This document shows positions 1-12,256 of a stretch of DNA of 64,000 nt, in pieces. This DNA is from Planoprotostelium fungivorum (taxonomy: Eukaryota; Evosea; Variosea; Cavosteliida; Cavosteliaceae). The translations under genes and the position numbers were made by a program. The first letter of the stretch is position 1, and every line of letters starts with the position of its first letter. Below the pieces are notes generated by a model. The model did not search any database. It saw nothing but the letters and a program-made list of their open reading frames with translations, and had not been told where the DNA came from. Location: positions 186,001-250,000 of the forward strand of contig MDYQ01000353.1 of the NCBI GenBank assembly GCA_003024175.1. The letters run 5' to 3'.

Positions 1-2117
1 TCTCACCCCGGGGTCCTCTTGATCTTCCGTGGGTGGTTTGTACTCGTAGTCGAGGCTCTGAGCGTATTGGATGATGATGACAATATCGTCTAAGAGGTGC
101 ACGATCTTCCTCCTCTGCCTCGCTCGGTTGTAAGACAGGACGCGAATGCTGTGGACGGCCACCTGTTCGGGGTCAGCGTGGAGATGCGTGAGAAATTGGC
201 GGGAAAATCGTGGGAAGATTCTAAGAAAAATGACGGAAAGATCGTGGAAGAGAATCGAGAAGATTCTGTGAAGATTCTGATGGCGAAGGATCACCTTCGC
301 CACTTCTACAACGAAATCTTGCGTCTGTTGTTTCTTCACGGTGGCTGGAGGAACGTGAAAGGCCAACATTCCCTCGTTGATTGTCTACCCATCGGTCATT
401 TTTTTCCCGCCAAAATTTCCACCTCGTCAACGGTCATTTTTCCCAGAATTTTCCCCTCAGATAAGACGCACAAGTGCATCCTGGACCGAGCTATGACGTT
501 CGGTTCTGCTGCTGAGAACCAGTAGAGGTAATCTATTTAGATTATTCCGTGAAATTTCCGCGGAATATCGGTGAAATTTCCTCACCCAGATAAGAGTTGA
601 TGGTCTTCGATTTGAGTTGGGGAAGCAGCGTAACGGCGTCGAGGGCATCGATGAGGGAGGAGAAGAGGGTTCTGGCGGGTTGTAGATGAGAGGATGGTTC
701 GTTGTAGATGGACTCACTTGAACTGAGAAAAATCGAGGAGGGAGATGACTCTGGCCGGTGCGGGGCCTTGCTGTACTCTGGCTACCTGTCACGAAAATAA
801 ATAAAATAATCGTTTCGATATTTTAATTCTTTTCTCTCTTACAAAGAGATATAAGAGACAGACCAAAGTCTACACACCTGTGGATCAAATATTTGATCCA
901 TGGGAATGTCTCCCTTTCTCTCTACTAACTCGTCCAGATGCTTTCTACAACTCGCCAAAATCGTTCTCGCCTGGTTGTAGTCCGACGGTGTCCTCAGAGG
1001 AGTCCCACTGGCAGTCAATTTACCGTCCAATGCCATCAGAGTCCCCCGGAACGTCTTAAAATCATTTAGACACAACGATCGTGACCGTGTGATGACATGC
1101 GTGCAATATTTTCTCTCACACTGACAAACTCGACGCGAGACCGAATGGAGTGAAACACGGCACCGTTTGGACCCTGTTTGCGTCATTCTTTGTTCAGAGT
1201 GAACGTCTCACCTTCATCTTTTCGCTCAATCTCTTGATCGTGTCTTCCAGTAGAGACGTGATGTCATCGTCATCTCGATCGCCGCACAGATAAAAGTCGA
1301 AAGTGTAGCCGAGAAAGTCTTCCTCCTTTCGTTGCATTACGCGTTTGAGATGGAAGGGGATGATGGTGATGATGTGATGATGATGGACCCACCCCAAAGA
1401 CATCGGCTCTCATGATCAGTGTTCGAACGTGATCGCAACATTTCAAGAGACCGAGAATGAATGGAAGGAGCCACTGATTGGTGATGCACGTGTGACGATG
1501 AAGGTAGATACAAGTGAAGATACTTTGGGCCAAGGAGAAGCCCGAAAACCACGTAGCCTGAGAGGAATGAGTGATTGAAGACGTGTTGATGGACAACGGA
1601 GATGTTCATTTGGATGATTGGACGCCGATGGATCACCTGGCAACATAATAATTGGTCCATGATCTCTATCACTGTCTCGTTTGGAAGGGTATCATCGGGT
1701 TTTGGGATGATGCTTCTCTCGATTCTCTCTTCTGTAGACAGAAATCGAGCCAGGTTGACTCCACTATCCATCTTAGGGTCTCCGATCTACCTTGTGATTA
1801 GATAGTGAACACATGATAAGTAAGGTAATTCAATTTGGGTGAACATGGATTACAGATCAAAACGATCATTGATGGCTATCATAAGGACGGAAGGCAGTTC
1901 ATTAGACCTACGAACCTCTATAGCCGACATGGCTTCGAAAAGATTATAACCTGTTCTATGCAATAGTTGACCCGACGCAAAGTCATTGCAAGCCTCCTCC
2001 ACGAAGGATGATATATCCACCCATTCTTCTGTGCAGATACATTACATGTTGAACGCGTCGTCTCCTGCATCTCACACCTGATTCTATATCTTTCGTGGCT
2101 CTTTCGAAGGCAGACAT
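1..2117 (-). CDS. NAA35: N-alpha-acetyltransferase 35 (NatC auxiliary subunit, Mak10), 5' part
   Basis: This gene encodes the auxiliary subunit of NatC, which anchors the catalytic NAA30 and helps acetylate N-terminal Met-hydrophobic proteins at the ribosome. Exon 1 starts at 2117 (MSAFERATKDIE) and splices in frame to EEWVDISSFVEEACNDFASG and LFEAMSAIE. The family hallmark follows: KMDSGVNLARF, then an EIMDQLL segment, TWFSGFSLAQSIFTCIYLH, LLKCCDHVRTLIMRADVF, and an EEDF-type segment near 1300-1340. Further exons continue to about 840 (MALDGKLTASGTPLRTPSDY). The C-terminal half lies beyond the left edge. The four or more introns seen are all short. The order of conserved blocks matches Mak10/NAA35, so I am confident of the family; exact exon borders left of 840 are not resolved. 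Confidence 0.88.
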
Positions 2118-2257
2118 CGTCGATCCAATCCTGACTGGCGTCACGATCATCTCCCGCTACCGAGCGAAACTTGCGTTGTAGATGACCCGTTTTAATTCAA
2201 GAATATCACACCATGAACACAACACGATCAACGCTCCTGACATGCTCGCAGCCTTCT

Positions 2258-4122
2258 TTATCCGGTTCCATGTTGCGAAGCCCAATTAGCCAGAACTCTG
2301 TTCACGTAAGACAGCGCAACATCCGGTTCCACTTCCTCAGTCTCTCTCGTCCGTGCCATGTCAAAGTGTGATCCCTGTTTGTGTTGAATCGTGCAACCGA
2401 AACGAATCACGATACACACTATGTCATGAACGGCATCGACGAGTCTTTGATTCGTAGAGTGAACTTCGTACAACAACCTGGGCCAGTCCAAACCAATCAA
2501 TCTGTCCGTCGCCGTCGAGTTGTTCTCTGCGTGTCTATACTCGATCATGAACACGTGCGGTATGTCTTCCGTCCATACGACTCTTCTCCTCAGTCTCTTT
2601 CCATGGGGTAGATCGGTGTAGTGGTACTTCTTCTTCAGTCTGCCCGCTGCTCCTCGTCAGCATCATCATCATCGTCATCATCGTCTATCAGAGGAAGTCG
2701 TCCGTGTTAAGATGCCCTACCCGAGCTGAGTACACCTCGACTCGATTTCCAGTTGTACCCATCGTGCGTGCCTGATGGTAAGAAAGCTGCCTCTTTGTCA
2801 TTCCCTCCCCTCTCTTCTCTCTTCTCACCTTCTTTTTCGTTCCTGTATGCATAGCAGAAGACCATCTTGTCATCTGATAAGAATTCGACTGTCATACGGT
2901 CACTCTCTGAAAGCATCTTTCCTTCTCACTCGGTAGTGTCTTCCTCACGTTCGTCGTGTACTGCGAGTGGTGGTAGATGTAATGAAGACAGTTTTCTACG
3001 ACGTCGTCCCACATACTTCTACCCCACGTCTGATGATCAGAGAAGACGGGAGTCACGTTCGGTAGTGGACCCGTCAGCCTGGGGCGTATCTCGTTATCGA
3101 TGGCCAGAATGAGGAAGCAGCCGGGGACGACCTGATCAGATGTCAATGGGGGATCGCGGATGTTCTGAGATGATGTCTCGTGGATTGGAATGCAGACGTA
3201 TCTGTGATGAGAGTTCGATTGAGATGCGTGCCTGGCGCTGGATGACATAGTGTGAGGTGTTAGGAAGGTGTGGGACGTAAGTCGAGTAGGCGGCAATCTG
3301 AGTCGATGGGTTTAAATAACTACACAGAGCATCGTTCAGCCGTTGAAGCTCTTCCATCGGATATCCCAAATCAACTGCGAGGATGTCACGCAGAGCAGGA
3401 GGAGAAGACATCACGTGCTATCATCCCATTCAGTTCAGAGGGGGTGAGGTGAAATAAAGCGGCGGCCGCTGCATTAGAACTGAGAACTCGAAACACAGGC
3501 AGTTGAGGGTACTGCGTGGATCAGAGGGTGAAGATGTGTCGGATCATTGTCACATCGACCAACCACATTTTGAACGTTTCGAAGCCTAACATCTGCCTGA
3601 TCACATCTTTCTCTATCACGTGTGCTATGGCAGTGACTTCTGGGGGAAGACCTGAAAGATCAGATGTATTGGGATACGCACTCACCCAGTGGAAGGGTTG
3701 CTGCACTCGACATCGTTCTGGCCGTCACAACTACTGTCGACTGTCCGTCCACAAGAGCCTTCCTGTACCTGATTGGACTGAGCTGATAACATCACGATTA
3801 GATTTACTTGATGAAAAGTTGTCTTCCCGAGAGTCGGAGGTATGACTCTCTCTGTTCGTCATCTCTCGCCACCTGTCTGACTGTATTCCAGAAGGTCTGA
3901 TTGATCACATTTCTGTCTGAATCAAACATCACGATCACTCTTCGCTCTTCACCTCTGTGTGTTCGTGTGATCCAACACTTCAGACAACAATTCTTTTGCA
4001 GAATCATCGACGAGAGAGAAGTAGGGTGGTCCTGTATCAGGAACACAACAGACCACCATCGCCTTCTTCGGCAGAGTATGCCTTGCAGGAGGCGCAGCTG
4101 CGTCTGTCTTCTGCCTCTTCAT
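2258..4122 (-). CDS. PAS plus CG-1-like family protein, copy 1
   Basis: This is one of three paralogues in the window and not a family I can name. It starts at MKRQKTDAAAPP, chosen because all three copies begin MKRQ. Blocks in order: PPYFSLVDDSAKELLSEVLD, a TFWNTVRQVARDD stretch, GLPPEVTAIAHVIEKDVIRQ, a weak PAS-like segment, an arrestin-sized beta-rich middle part, and then near 2500-2900 the pattern DGYNWKSSRG...RRRVVWL...VFMIEYRHAENN. That last pattern resembles the CG-1 DNA-binding domain of CAMTA factors (DGxxWxxxxxG, RRxxWxL, IVLVHY); this link is inference. The C-terminus is SYVNRVLANWASQHGTG. At least six small introns are needed. The next copy lies 368 bp upstream in the same orientation, so this is a tandem duplication. 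Confidence 0.7.
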
Positions 4123-4490
4123 CGATCTCTGGGAATGATGGGTGACGACAGCATGTGCATCCCCAGTTGTCATGGCATTTCTTCAAAATTCCGATAGGGG
4201 TGAAAACAAGCACGTATTTATTGTATATATTAAATTAATATATACTGCCAACGCTAGCCACAACCTCTGCATCTTCTCTATTCATGTCCTGACACTCTCC
4301 TTCTCACCTGATCTCGTTGGATTCGTTTGTTCGTGTACATGAATAAAACACAGGAGCGTAAAGTAAGACACACATGCATCTGACACGCGAAGATTTTGCT
4401 TGTTCGTCCCTGATCACGATCGTCTGTGGGTTTCTCTCATCTCGTGGTTTCTTCTTTCCAAGCCAAAACATCACTCTCCCTCCACTTTAT
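4123..4490. other. intergenic stretch between the two tandem paralogues
   Basis: AT-richer DNA separates the 5' end of copy 1 from the 3' end of copy 2. It holds short open frames only and no domain I recognise. It probably combines the promoter of copy 1 and the 3' end of copy 2. Confidence 0.5.
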
Positions 4491-6305
4491 TCACCCATAC
4501 TCTGATGCCCATCTCGATAAAACACTGTTCACGTAAGACAAGGCCGCGTCCGGTGCGACTCCTCCGGTCTGCCTCGTCTGTGCCAAATCAAAGTGTGATC
4601 CCTGTCCATCATCAGCGAGAACAACATCCAATCGACTCACGATGTCGTTGACGTTATCGATCAGCCTCTGATTCGTGGAGTGAACCTCGTGCAACAGCCT
4701 CGGCCAGTCCATGCATTCTGGCCCGATCAATTTGTCCGTCTCCGTGCAGTTGTTCTCAGCGTGTCTGTACTCGATCATGAAGACGTGTTGGACGTCGTCC
4801 AGCCAAACGACCCTTCTTCTCAATCTCCTTCCGTTCGGTAGATCGGCGTAGTGATACTTCTTCTTCAAATGACCCGCTTAAAAATGAGAGGATGCACCGG
4901 TGGGCTGTGATGACAATTGTTCACACCTGTGTTCAAAACACCACGACTCGATTTCCAGTTGTAACCATCGTGCGTGCCTGATGGTAGGAAAGCTGCATCT
5001 TTGTCATGCCTCTCCCCTCTTCTCTCTCTTCTCACCTTCTTTTTCGTTTCTGTACGCATAACAGAAGACCATCTGATCGTCCGACAGGAACTCAACTGCA
5101 TCTGTGTCACATCACAGACGTCTGTCTGTCTCACTCGGTAGTGTCTGTCTCGTGTTGGTCGTGTACTGAGTGTGGTGTTCGATGTATCGCAGACAGTTCT
5201 CGATGACTTCGTCCCACATGTTTCTCTTCCACACTTGATTGCTGGAGAAGACTGGGACCACGTTCGGTAGTGGACCCGTCAGCCTGGGCCGTATCTCGCT
5301 GCCAACGGTGATGGACAGGAAAATTCCAGGAAGGATCTGAATGGGTTTAGGGGTTTATCTTACGTTGCCAGGGAGATGGCCCAAGGGAGATGCACGTACG
5401 TACCTCACGCTTGACCACGAAGAAGGACACGGTGGGGAATTGCTGCACTCGCATTGTGAAGGTGGACGTCTTTGTGAACGGGTCAAAGTGATTGATGAGG
5501 AGGCTGTAGGACGTTTGGCATTCTTGCGGTGTGAGGTGCAATTCGGCTGTTGATTTCAGTTGGAGACGCAGAGAATGAGATGAAGATGTGCACGTGATGT
5601 TTTGCCGATGAGTTCACGCGGGGTTAGGCCCCACAATCTGGAGAAATTTGGATCGCAACTTAAGACTCTGAAGATGGGCATCTGACGGTACTGTTTCGAT
5701 CAGATGTTGGAATTGGTCGAGTGGACATCACATCGGCCAACATGACTCTGAGCACTTCAAAGCCCAATGTTCTTCTGATAACGTCCTCTTCTAATACATC
5801 GGCGATGGCATTCAATTCGGACGGAAGACCTGGAAGATCAGTGGTAGAATCAGCGATGTGATGGAGGATCACCCATTCGGAGGGCAACCGGACTCGATAT
5901 CGTCTTAGCCGTCACGACTACAGCGGGATGTTCGTCCACAAACATCTTTCTGTATCTAAATCACGTTCAGAATCAATGACTACGAGTTTGCATTCACTTG
6001 ATGTGAAGGTGTTGGCCCGAGAGCTGAAGGTGTTCCTCTCTGTTTTCACCGTCTTTCGCTACCTCTTGTACTGTATTCCAGAACACCTGACCCATCCCCT
6101 CTCTGTTCAGATGAGACAATCACCTTGACCTGATCACTCTTCACCTCTGCGCATCCGTGCAATCTAACACCTCAGACAACATCTCTCTTGCCAAATCATC
6201 GACGAGAGAGAAGTAAGGTGGTCCTGTTTCAGGTAAACACCACACCACCGTCGCCTTCCTCGATGAATTCTTTGGAGGGACATCATCTGTCCTCTGCCGT
6301 TTCAT
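4491..6305 (-). CDS. PAS plus CG-1-like family protein, copy 2
   Basis: This tandem paralogue starts at MKRQRTDDVPPKNSSRK and ends RWASEYG. Its PAS core is the clearest of the three copies: FRVLSCDPNFSRLWGLTPRE followed by LIGKTS, the usual PAS pattern in which an aromatic residue and a G-[FWY]-T/S-x-x-E motif precede a short helix. A helical segment GLPSELNAIADVLEEDVIRR precedes it. The C-terminal block reads WKSSRGV, then KKKYHYADLPNGRRLRRRVV, WLDDVQHVFMIEYRHAENN, then CMDWPRLLHEVHSTNQRLID. The middle region (NLRESFS-like, HFDPFTKTSTF) is shared with the other copies. A signalling or DNA-binding regulator is plausible but unproven. Introns are short and sit at positions shared with copy 1. 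Confidence 0.72.
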
Positions 6306-6646
6306 CGGGTGCCCCTCTCCCCTCTATGTCTGGGAAGCTTGGGGTCAGAGTTACCCAGGTGACCTCATGACGCAAATTTTTATGAAATATCAAGGCGCAC
6401 CCTCGGCTAACACACATGAAAAGATCTAAACTTCACAGTGAATACGAACACAGAAGCACAAATGTGTTTTAAGAGTGACTCCAGAGACAGGCCGGTAGAC
6501 AAATGACCCCCACCAGCAATGATCCTCTCAAACATGCGTGGTAATATCATTCATACAGCCATCGTAATTACTCTTTACGCCAGAAAGCACGAGAGCTCTT
6601 TCTGAGAGGCGAAATCCGTAAATCGCGTAAGTCACGCATGTTCACA
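6306..6646. other. intergenic stretch upstream of copy 2
   Basis: About 340 bp lie between the start of copy 2 and the stop codon of the exportin-like gene. I see no conserved open frame and no RNA-like structure. Confidence 0.5.
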
Positions 6647-9600
6647 TCAGCTCCACAGTTTATCGATGTCTATGTTTCCGCCCTCGTCGTGCCAAGTGGG
6701 TGCGGCCTTCTTCTCTCTCACGGCTGCCTGCTCTGGGAGGTCCATGATCTGTCTGCGACTCGACGTCTGAGAGATGGGATTGATGACTGAGATCTGCAAC
6801 GAGATGAGAGGGTTTCAACGAAATGAAACCCACTCCTAAAGATGTGAGGAACTGCTCGATGATGACTTTCTGTCCCCTCTCGTTCTCCGTAGACATCTTT
6901 GACAAGAGCTGCTCGACCTTCTGTTGGTTACAGTGGGTGATGAAACCGACGAGAGAGTTGATGCAGATGGGCGTCACGGTGGCCACCTGGATGAGATGAG
7001 TCGATGCATCTGTAGAGGGTGGCACACTTTTCGGATGAATTCGATGAGTTCAGAGTGGAGCGTGTCGAAGGCGGGAATCATCAAGGCCATGACTACTGAT
7101 TTGAGGATAGAATTGATGTACGGGGCACCATTTCCTGATAGAGATGAATAAAATAGAATCCACTCGGCTCAGGGTCTGTGACGTGAAGTTTTTTGAAATC
7201 GAAGAAGGTGAAAAACGTGAAAAAAAGTGAAAAAGTGAAGAAAAAGAAAAAGAGTGGGAAAAGAACGAGGAAAAAGTGAAGAAAAAGTGTGAAAAACTGA
7301 CCTCCCATGGGCAGGAATAATTTCCTCGCCAGGGCCAAAGCTCGATTGAGAGTGAGAGAATCTGGCCATCCCAGAGCCGAAGAGATGACCTTTGAAACCA
7401 AGAGGACAAAGTGTTCAGAAGAGAAGAAGAGACGACAAGCTACAGAAGGCTCCAACTCTGCATCCTCTACCTTCTTCTTCTCTTCTGTCTTCTTCTCTGA
7501 CAACAATAACTCTTTGTGCCAGTACAAGAAATTTCGAGTTACGTCTCTGAGGAATTTGTCGTCGAGGACTTCGAGTTTCTCGCTGGGAGAGTGAGTGAAA
7601 TTTCGCGGAGATTTCACCTCTTATTCTTGTTATTTTCCAGGAAAATCTTCCAGTTGGTGTCGAGGTAGTCAAAGGTGACGGTGATGACGTGTTGAGCCAC
7701 GGGGGCGAGAAAATTCGAGTAAAGTTCCTGAGGGCAGTTCTGAACGAGGGAGACGAGTACCATGTCTCTCGCCGTGAAGGAAAAAGAATAAAATGAAACA
7801 AAATAGAATAAAAGATACTAAAAAGACGACTGAGATGACGTGGCTGCATGTGTACCATTCCATTGAGAATGGAATTCTGGAATAATACCGGAAAATTCTG
7901 CAGGGTGTAGATCTCTCTCTTCTTCAAAAAGTGAGAGAAGATCTGATACCTGACCCACACGTCAGCTCATCTACACCGTTGTAGATGGACGACATCCGAA
8001 ATATCTCACGCAGATTCGCGTAGAGTGTCGAGCCAGGTCTGAACGTGGTTGATGTGGTTATCTTTCGCGGAGACATTTGTGAATGACTTCTTCCTCGGTG
8101 CCACAGTCAACAGCTGTTTCACCGCCGTTTCGCTGAATTTTCTTCAGTTTTTCTCCGATTTTCCCTGATTTTTCTCGGAATATTCATACCTCATTTCGAG
8201 TATTCTCGTGGCTTCTCGTGGAATGAGGTCGCGAGCTGAAGGAGACCACAGAGAGTGGACCAATTGTGTGAAACCACACAAATTGGGCAGAAATTGCACC
8301 ATCAATTCCGGAGAAATCGTATCGTTGCGGCTCAAGATGGCCATCGTCTCTACAACGAACCATACGTCCTGTACACGTGAGTTTTCCGCGAGTTTTCTCC
8401 GTCTACAACGCTCACGTTGAGTGGCTTGGACACTTCGGTGATGGGGTTGTCCCTGAAGAGGCCCAGGTTCTGTAGAAAGAGGGCGACGTTGTTGGAAGAC
8501 AAGAGCTGTGTCACCGGTTCACTCAGCCACACACTCATGAGAGGCTCGACGTACTGCTTCAAGAAGGCTCCCTGTCCGGAGGATCCCCGGCTGTAACTGT
8601 GTCAATCTACACCGTTGTAGACGGACAATAAAATAGAATAAAATCACCTGAGGGAGGCCAGCATACCGATGATGACCGTTCTCTCGGATACCAATACACC
8701 GTTGGAGAACAACTGCTGTTGTAGAACGGTGACGAAGGGAGGGCAGTGAGCCACGATGATGGGTGCGAAATCGTTGCAGAAGTTTGAGAGGGTGTGGAAG
8801 GCTGCACGACGCATCTGATAGATGTCACTGGGTATCTGTGCTTGCTCGTGAGGTCCACTGTTGATGACGATGGTTGGGTCGATCACAGATTGGATCTGAT
8901 CGATGTGAGTGATGTCGTATCGGGGGAGTACGATGTCGTATCGGGGGAGTATGATGTCGTAGAATGGAGTGATGTCGGATGAGTGAGGTGTGATGCCGTA
9001 TCGGGGGAGTACGATGTCATGAGATGATCTCGGTGGGCGATTTTTCATGATGTCTTTGAAATCGATCGTGATATCTCATGGCGTTGCAGTCGATCGATTA
9101 TGCATATCCTGTGAGTACGAATATTCCTCAAGTATTCCGAGAATTTTCTGCACCTTTTCGAGTATGACAGACAGCAGGCTCCCAGATTCTTTGAGTATGA
9201 CACCCACTCCCTCCACCGCAGAGAAGTAGTTCTGTATGATGAGAGGTACCTGCGTCTCCGTCATCATGAAATCTCCGTGAGATTTCACCAGTCTCTTCAG
9301 ATCGACCTGAGATAGCATGTGTAAGATGTTCTGACATTGCTCTACAACGACTGGATTGCTCTTCCATGCATCCTCTGTCTTCACCTCGGTCGTCTTACCT
9401 GCAGAGGGTGAGAACTTTTCACAGAATCTTCTTAAGAGAAATACGAGAAATTTCACCGAGTTGTAACTTGTGGGTGATTCCGTGGATACTCCACGTCAAG
9501 ATGATGACGACCGCTTCAACCTTTTGGGTGTAAATGTTCGATCTACAGCGTTGTAGATGGTCCTCACCTTGGTCTCCAATGCGTCTAGATCTTTCTTCGT

Positions 9601-11754
9601 AAATTTATCGTACTCGGCCGTAGAAGCCATCGTCAACACCTGACTCAATTTCGTGGCACAATATTCCATCAATAATCCCGGCTGATGACCCATCTCAATC
9701 ATCTACAACGAGCCATCTCCCCTCACCTGCATCTGAGATGTCGTCATGACCAATTGTCTACCGGAACCTCTGAGCTTGCCGAAAAAAAGAACGTACTCTT
9801 CGTGGGAGTCAAAATCGAGCCGGTCAAAGTAAGACGCTATGGAATCATCCTGGTACAAGTTCGTTGTCTTTCGAATCTTTTCGTCCAGCATGCCCAACAC
9901 TTTGATGAGGTAGTCCATGTTGCTTGATTTCTGAGGAAAGTCAGGGAGATTTCGGTGAAATTTCGCGCTCACGGGGAGAACATCTTGAGTCGAGAAGATG
10001 AGAATCCAGAAGGGGAGGAGAATGGATGAGATGCTGTGGCTGGGATGCTGGTAGAGGTGCCACATCAATTCTAAGAACCTGAATTTTCTTCAGAATTTTG
10101 CGGAGAGTTCTCTCTCACTCGTTCGCTAAGGCGGCGATACCTGGTTTCGTGTGTACACTGACGTATACAGATCCCAGAGCGGCTAACACCTGTGGGACGT
10201 CAAGACGATAAACCTTAAATGCTAAAAGATGGGATGTACAGCGGAAACGTGATGGTTCACCTGAGCCAATCTCTTGTGAAGAGGATAATCCACTGCAGAA
10301 TTACCGGGGCTGCTCTGGTGTGCTACAGCGGCATAGAAGAGGGGTGTGTAACCGATGAGTTTGAGAATGTGAGCCTTCTCTTCTGCTGAACCTTTCTTAC
10401 TGACCATACCGAAGAGACACTCGCAGGCTTTCTATAGAAGGTGAGAACTCACGTCATGTGATGATGAATGATGATGATGATGGTGATCATCATCATCATC
10501 AGAATTCTTGGAGGATCAGAAGGGTTACCAGTCTGAGATCGACGTGAACTAGAAGCCGACAGAGGACTTCAGGAAATTGGCTGTTGATGAGAGGGCTGTC
10601 ATTCTGGTCAACGAGATCGTCATCGCGATCATGTCATCATGAAAATCGTATTTCTTATAGAGATGCATCATGCAATGATGTCACGATGATCGCACATGAT
10701 GATCGTGACGTTGATGATCATCACACATGGAATCATCACTCACTCAGGTTGTGCGAAATCGATGACGGGTAAGAGCGTTGTAAGAACGGCGTCGACGAGT
10801 TTGTAATGCCTCATGGCCTCCTGCCCCTGCTTCCCCGTCATGGCGCCGAAATTAAATTCGATGACTTGAAACAACAGATCCAACAGGGGCTTCAGACTGT
10901 GCGTCATCTCCGTATTGATCTCTCTCTTCCTCTGTTCCGGTAGAGTCGAAGTCTCTTGGGATAACTGGAAAATCGGATGAGATTTCGAGTTACGTAGGGA
11001 GGTACTACCTCTTCGGGTATGGCTCTCCACACCATCAGAGCCATGTCGCATTGAGATAGACCTTGAGTCGTCATGCCTTTGAGCGTTTCGAACAGATTGG
11101 GCCATCTCTGAGGCCAATCTCGCTTGACTAGATCGACGACGAGCTGGGCGATCTTTTCTTTGACGAATTGAGGTTCTTCTAAGATGTCTCCCACTCCCTT
11201 GTCATCTTCAGATGATGGAACGATGATCGGAGGAATGAACGAGACATCATAAAGAAGATGAGAAGAAGACACTTGTTCTAGGTGGAATGGATGGTCTCAC
11301 CGTCATGAGCTTGAAGGCTAGACCTTTGATGAATTCTCTCTGGGAGACGGCCAGACCATTCCAACAATTGACGGTAGTCAACTCCAAGACTTGAATGGCA
11401 AAGTGGCGCACGACTGCATTGACGATCGATTCGTTGGGATCTGACACGTGGATGATTATTTTCAATCATACGTAAGACATTCAACGAGTTCGGCGTTGAT
11501 TCATACCTGTAGATGGATTGGTGCTGCTGATGCTCCACAGGATGGACGAGTAATATACCCCGGAAGGGAGAACTTCACCCTCGATGTTTGTTTCAGTGTT
11601 GAAACACTGTTCTTTGAACTCTTCGATTCGCTGGAATCATGAGTTGTGAGATCTCACAGAGACTCACTTCTTGTGCCTTTAACCTGTTCTCATTGGTAGA
11701 TAAAGGTGAATGGATCACTCGTAATAAGTTGACAACTTCAGAACAAGTTTCCAT
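6647..11754 (-). CDS. XPO5: exportin-5-like nuclear export receptor
   Basis: This is an importin-beta superfamily export receptor (exportin-5/HASTY type, which moves structured small RNAs and proteins out of the nucleus with Ran-GTP). The start at 11754 gives METCSEVVNLLRVIHSP and splices to RIEEFKEQCF, then to AVVRHFAIQVLELTTVNCWN with GLAVSQREFIKGLA. Next come FVKEKIAQLVVDLVKRDWPQ with RWPNLFETL, and AMLMVW-type helices, all in the order seen in exportin-5. HEAT-like helices continue through exons near 10.8, 9.8, 9.3, 8.8, 8.4 and 7.6 kb. The C-terminus is MDLPEQAAVREKKAAPTWHD then NIDIDKLWS. More than a dozen short introns interrupt it; several carry repeats described separately. Reduced confidence applies only to individual exon joins. 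Confidence 0.85.
7195..7300. repeat. purine-rich GTGAAAAA-type low-complexity intron
   Basis: This stretch of the exportin-like gene is almost all purine on the plus strand. Runs of GTGAAAAA and AGAAAAA recur, so the transcript carries a long pyrimidine tract. It reads as intronic low complexity; the open frames across it are Phe/Ser-rich artefacts. Confidence 0.6.
7970..7985. repeat. intronic 16-bp palindrome (TCTACANCGTTGTAGA type)
   Basis: This is an imperfect inverted repeat with 6-bp arms TCTACA/TGTAGA around CCGT. It lies in an intron of the exportin-like gene and is one of five such sites in the window. Confidence 0.6.
8606..8621. repeat. intronic 16-bp palindrome (TCTACANCGTTGTAGA type)
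   Basis: It has the same arms and loop as the site at 7970. It sits in a very short exportin-gene intron that also contains the AT-rich AATAAAATAGAATAAAA element. Confidence 0.6.
8909..9022. repeat. 21-bp minisatellite in an exportin-gene intron
   Basis: Three near-perfect and one or two degenerate units of GATGTCGTATCGGGGGAGTA occur here. The phase-2 intron spanning it joins EEYS to GPHEQAQIPSDIYQ, so the open frame across the repeat is accidental. Confidence 0.65.
9542..9557. repeat. intronic 16-bp palindrome (TCTACANCGTTGTAGA type)
   Basis: It starts within about 11 nt of a GTGAG donor on the minus strand of the exportin-like gene. Confidence 0.6.
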
Positions 11755-12256
11755 CACTCAAGATCCTCTCGTAATCATGCGATCGTGATGATGAGGCCCT
11801 CCGCATCTACAACACCATTCGAGGATTTTATCTATTATCTATTTTCTCGCGAACATTTTTTTAGTTGTCTTCTTCTACGTTCATTTTCACTATGAACCAA
11901 GTATATGACCACTGTTTGACTGCAAATTAGACGTCTGAGAGCAAACGGTCCTCTCTATACATCACGAAAGTCGTCCAGTGAAGCAAGTGATAAACCTCAA
12001 CGGCCGTTGCTATATCGTCAACCAACCATCTGAAGTGTATCATACTATATTCATACTCGATCATATCATATTTTAATTTTATTTTGCGTGATCTGTGATT
12101 TCGGGCCGCGGCAGATCTCCCACCTCCTCTCGTTCTTGACCAATGATCGCTCTTAAAAGTTCGTAAGGTAATTTCCACTCAGACACCTATTCCATATGCG
12201 TGGTCCGGGCAGAAACAGACTTTAGAGGCTAAAGCGGGCGGTGAACCTCATCACCG
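11755..12256. other. divergent promoter region with an F-box-like fragment
   Basis: This lies between the exportin-like gene (minus) and the cyclase (plus). On the minus strand about 12073-12178 reads SEWKLPYELLRAIIGQERE, which resembles the start of an F-box (LPxELLxxI), then stops. Another open minus-strand stretch follows at about 11927-12040. It could be a small gene or a decayed fragment. No complete gene can be supported. Confidence 0.3.

Noticed and set aside
97-525. Long plus-strand open frame at the left end
   Set aside because: It runs antisense to NAA35 exons and has no domain or splice context.
7050-7617. Phe/Ser-rich minus-strand frames suggesting a membrane protein
   Set aside because: They arise from the purine-rich intron of the exportin-like gene read on the opposite strand.
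8909-9022. CRISPR-like spaced repeats
   Set aside because: Units are directly adjacent, degenerate and intronic in a eukaryotic gene; no cas genes are present.
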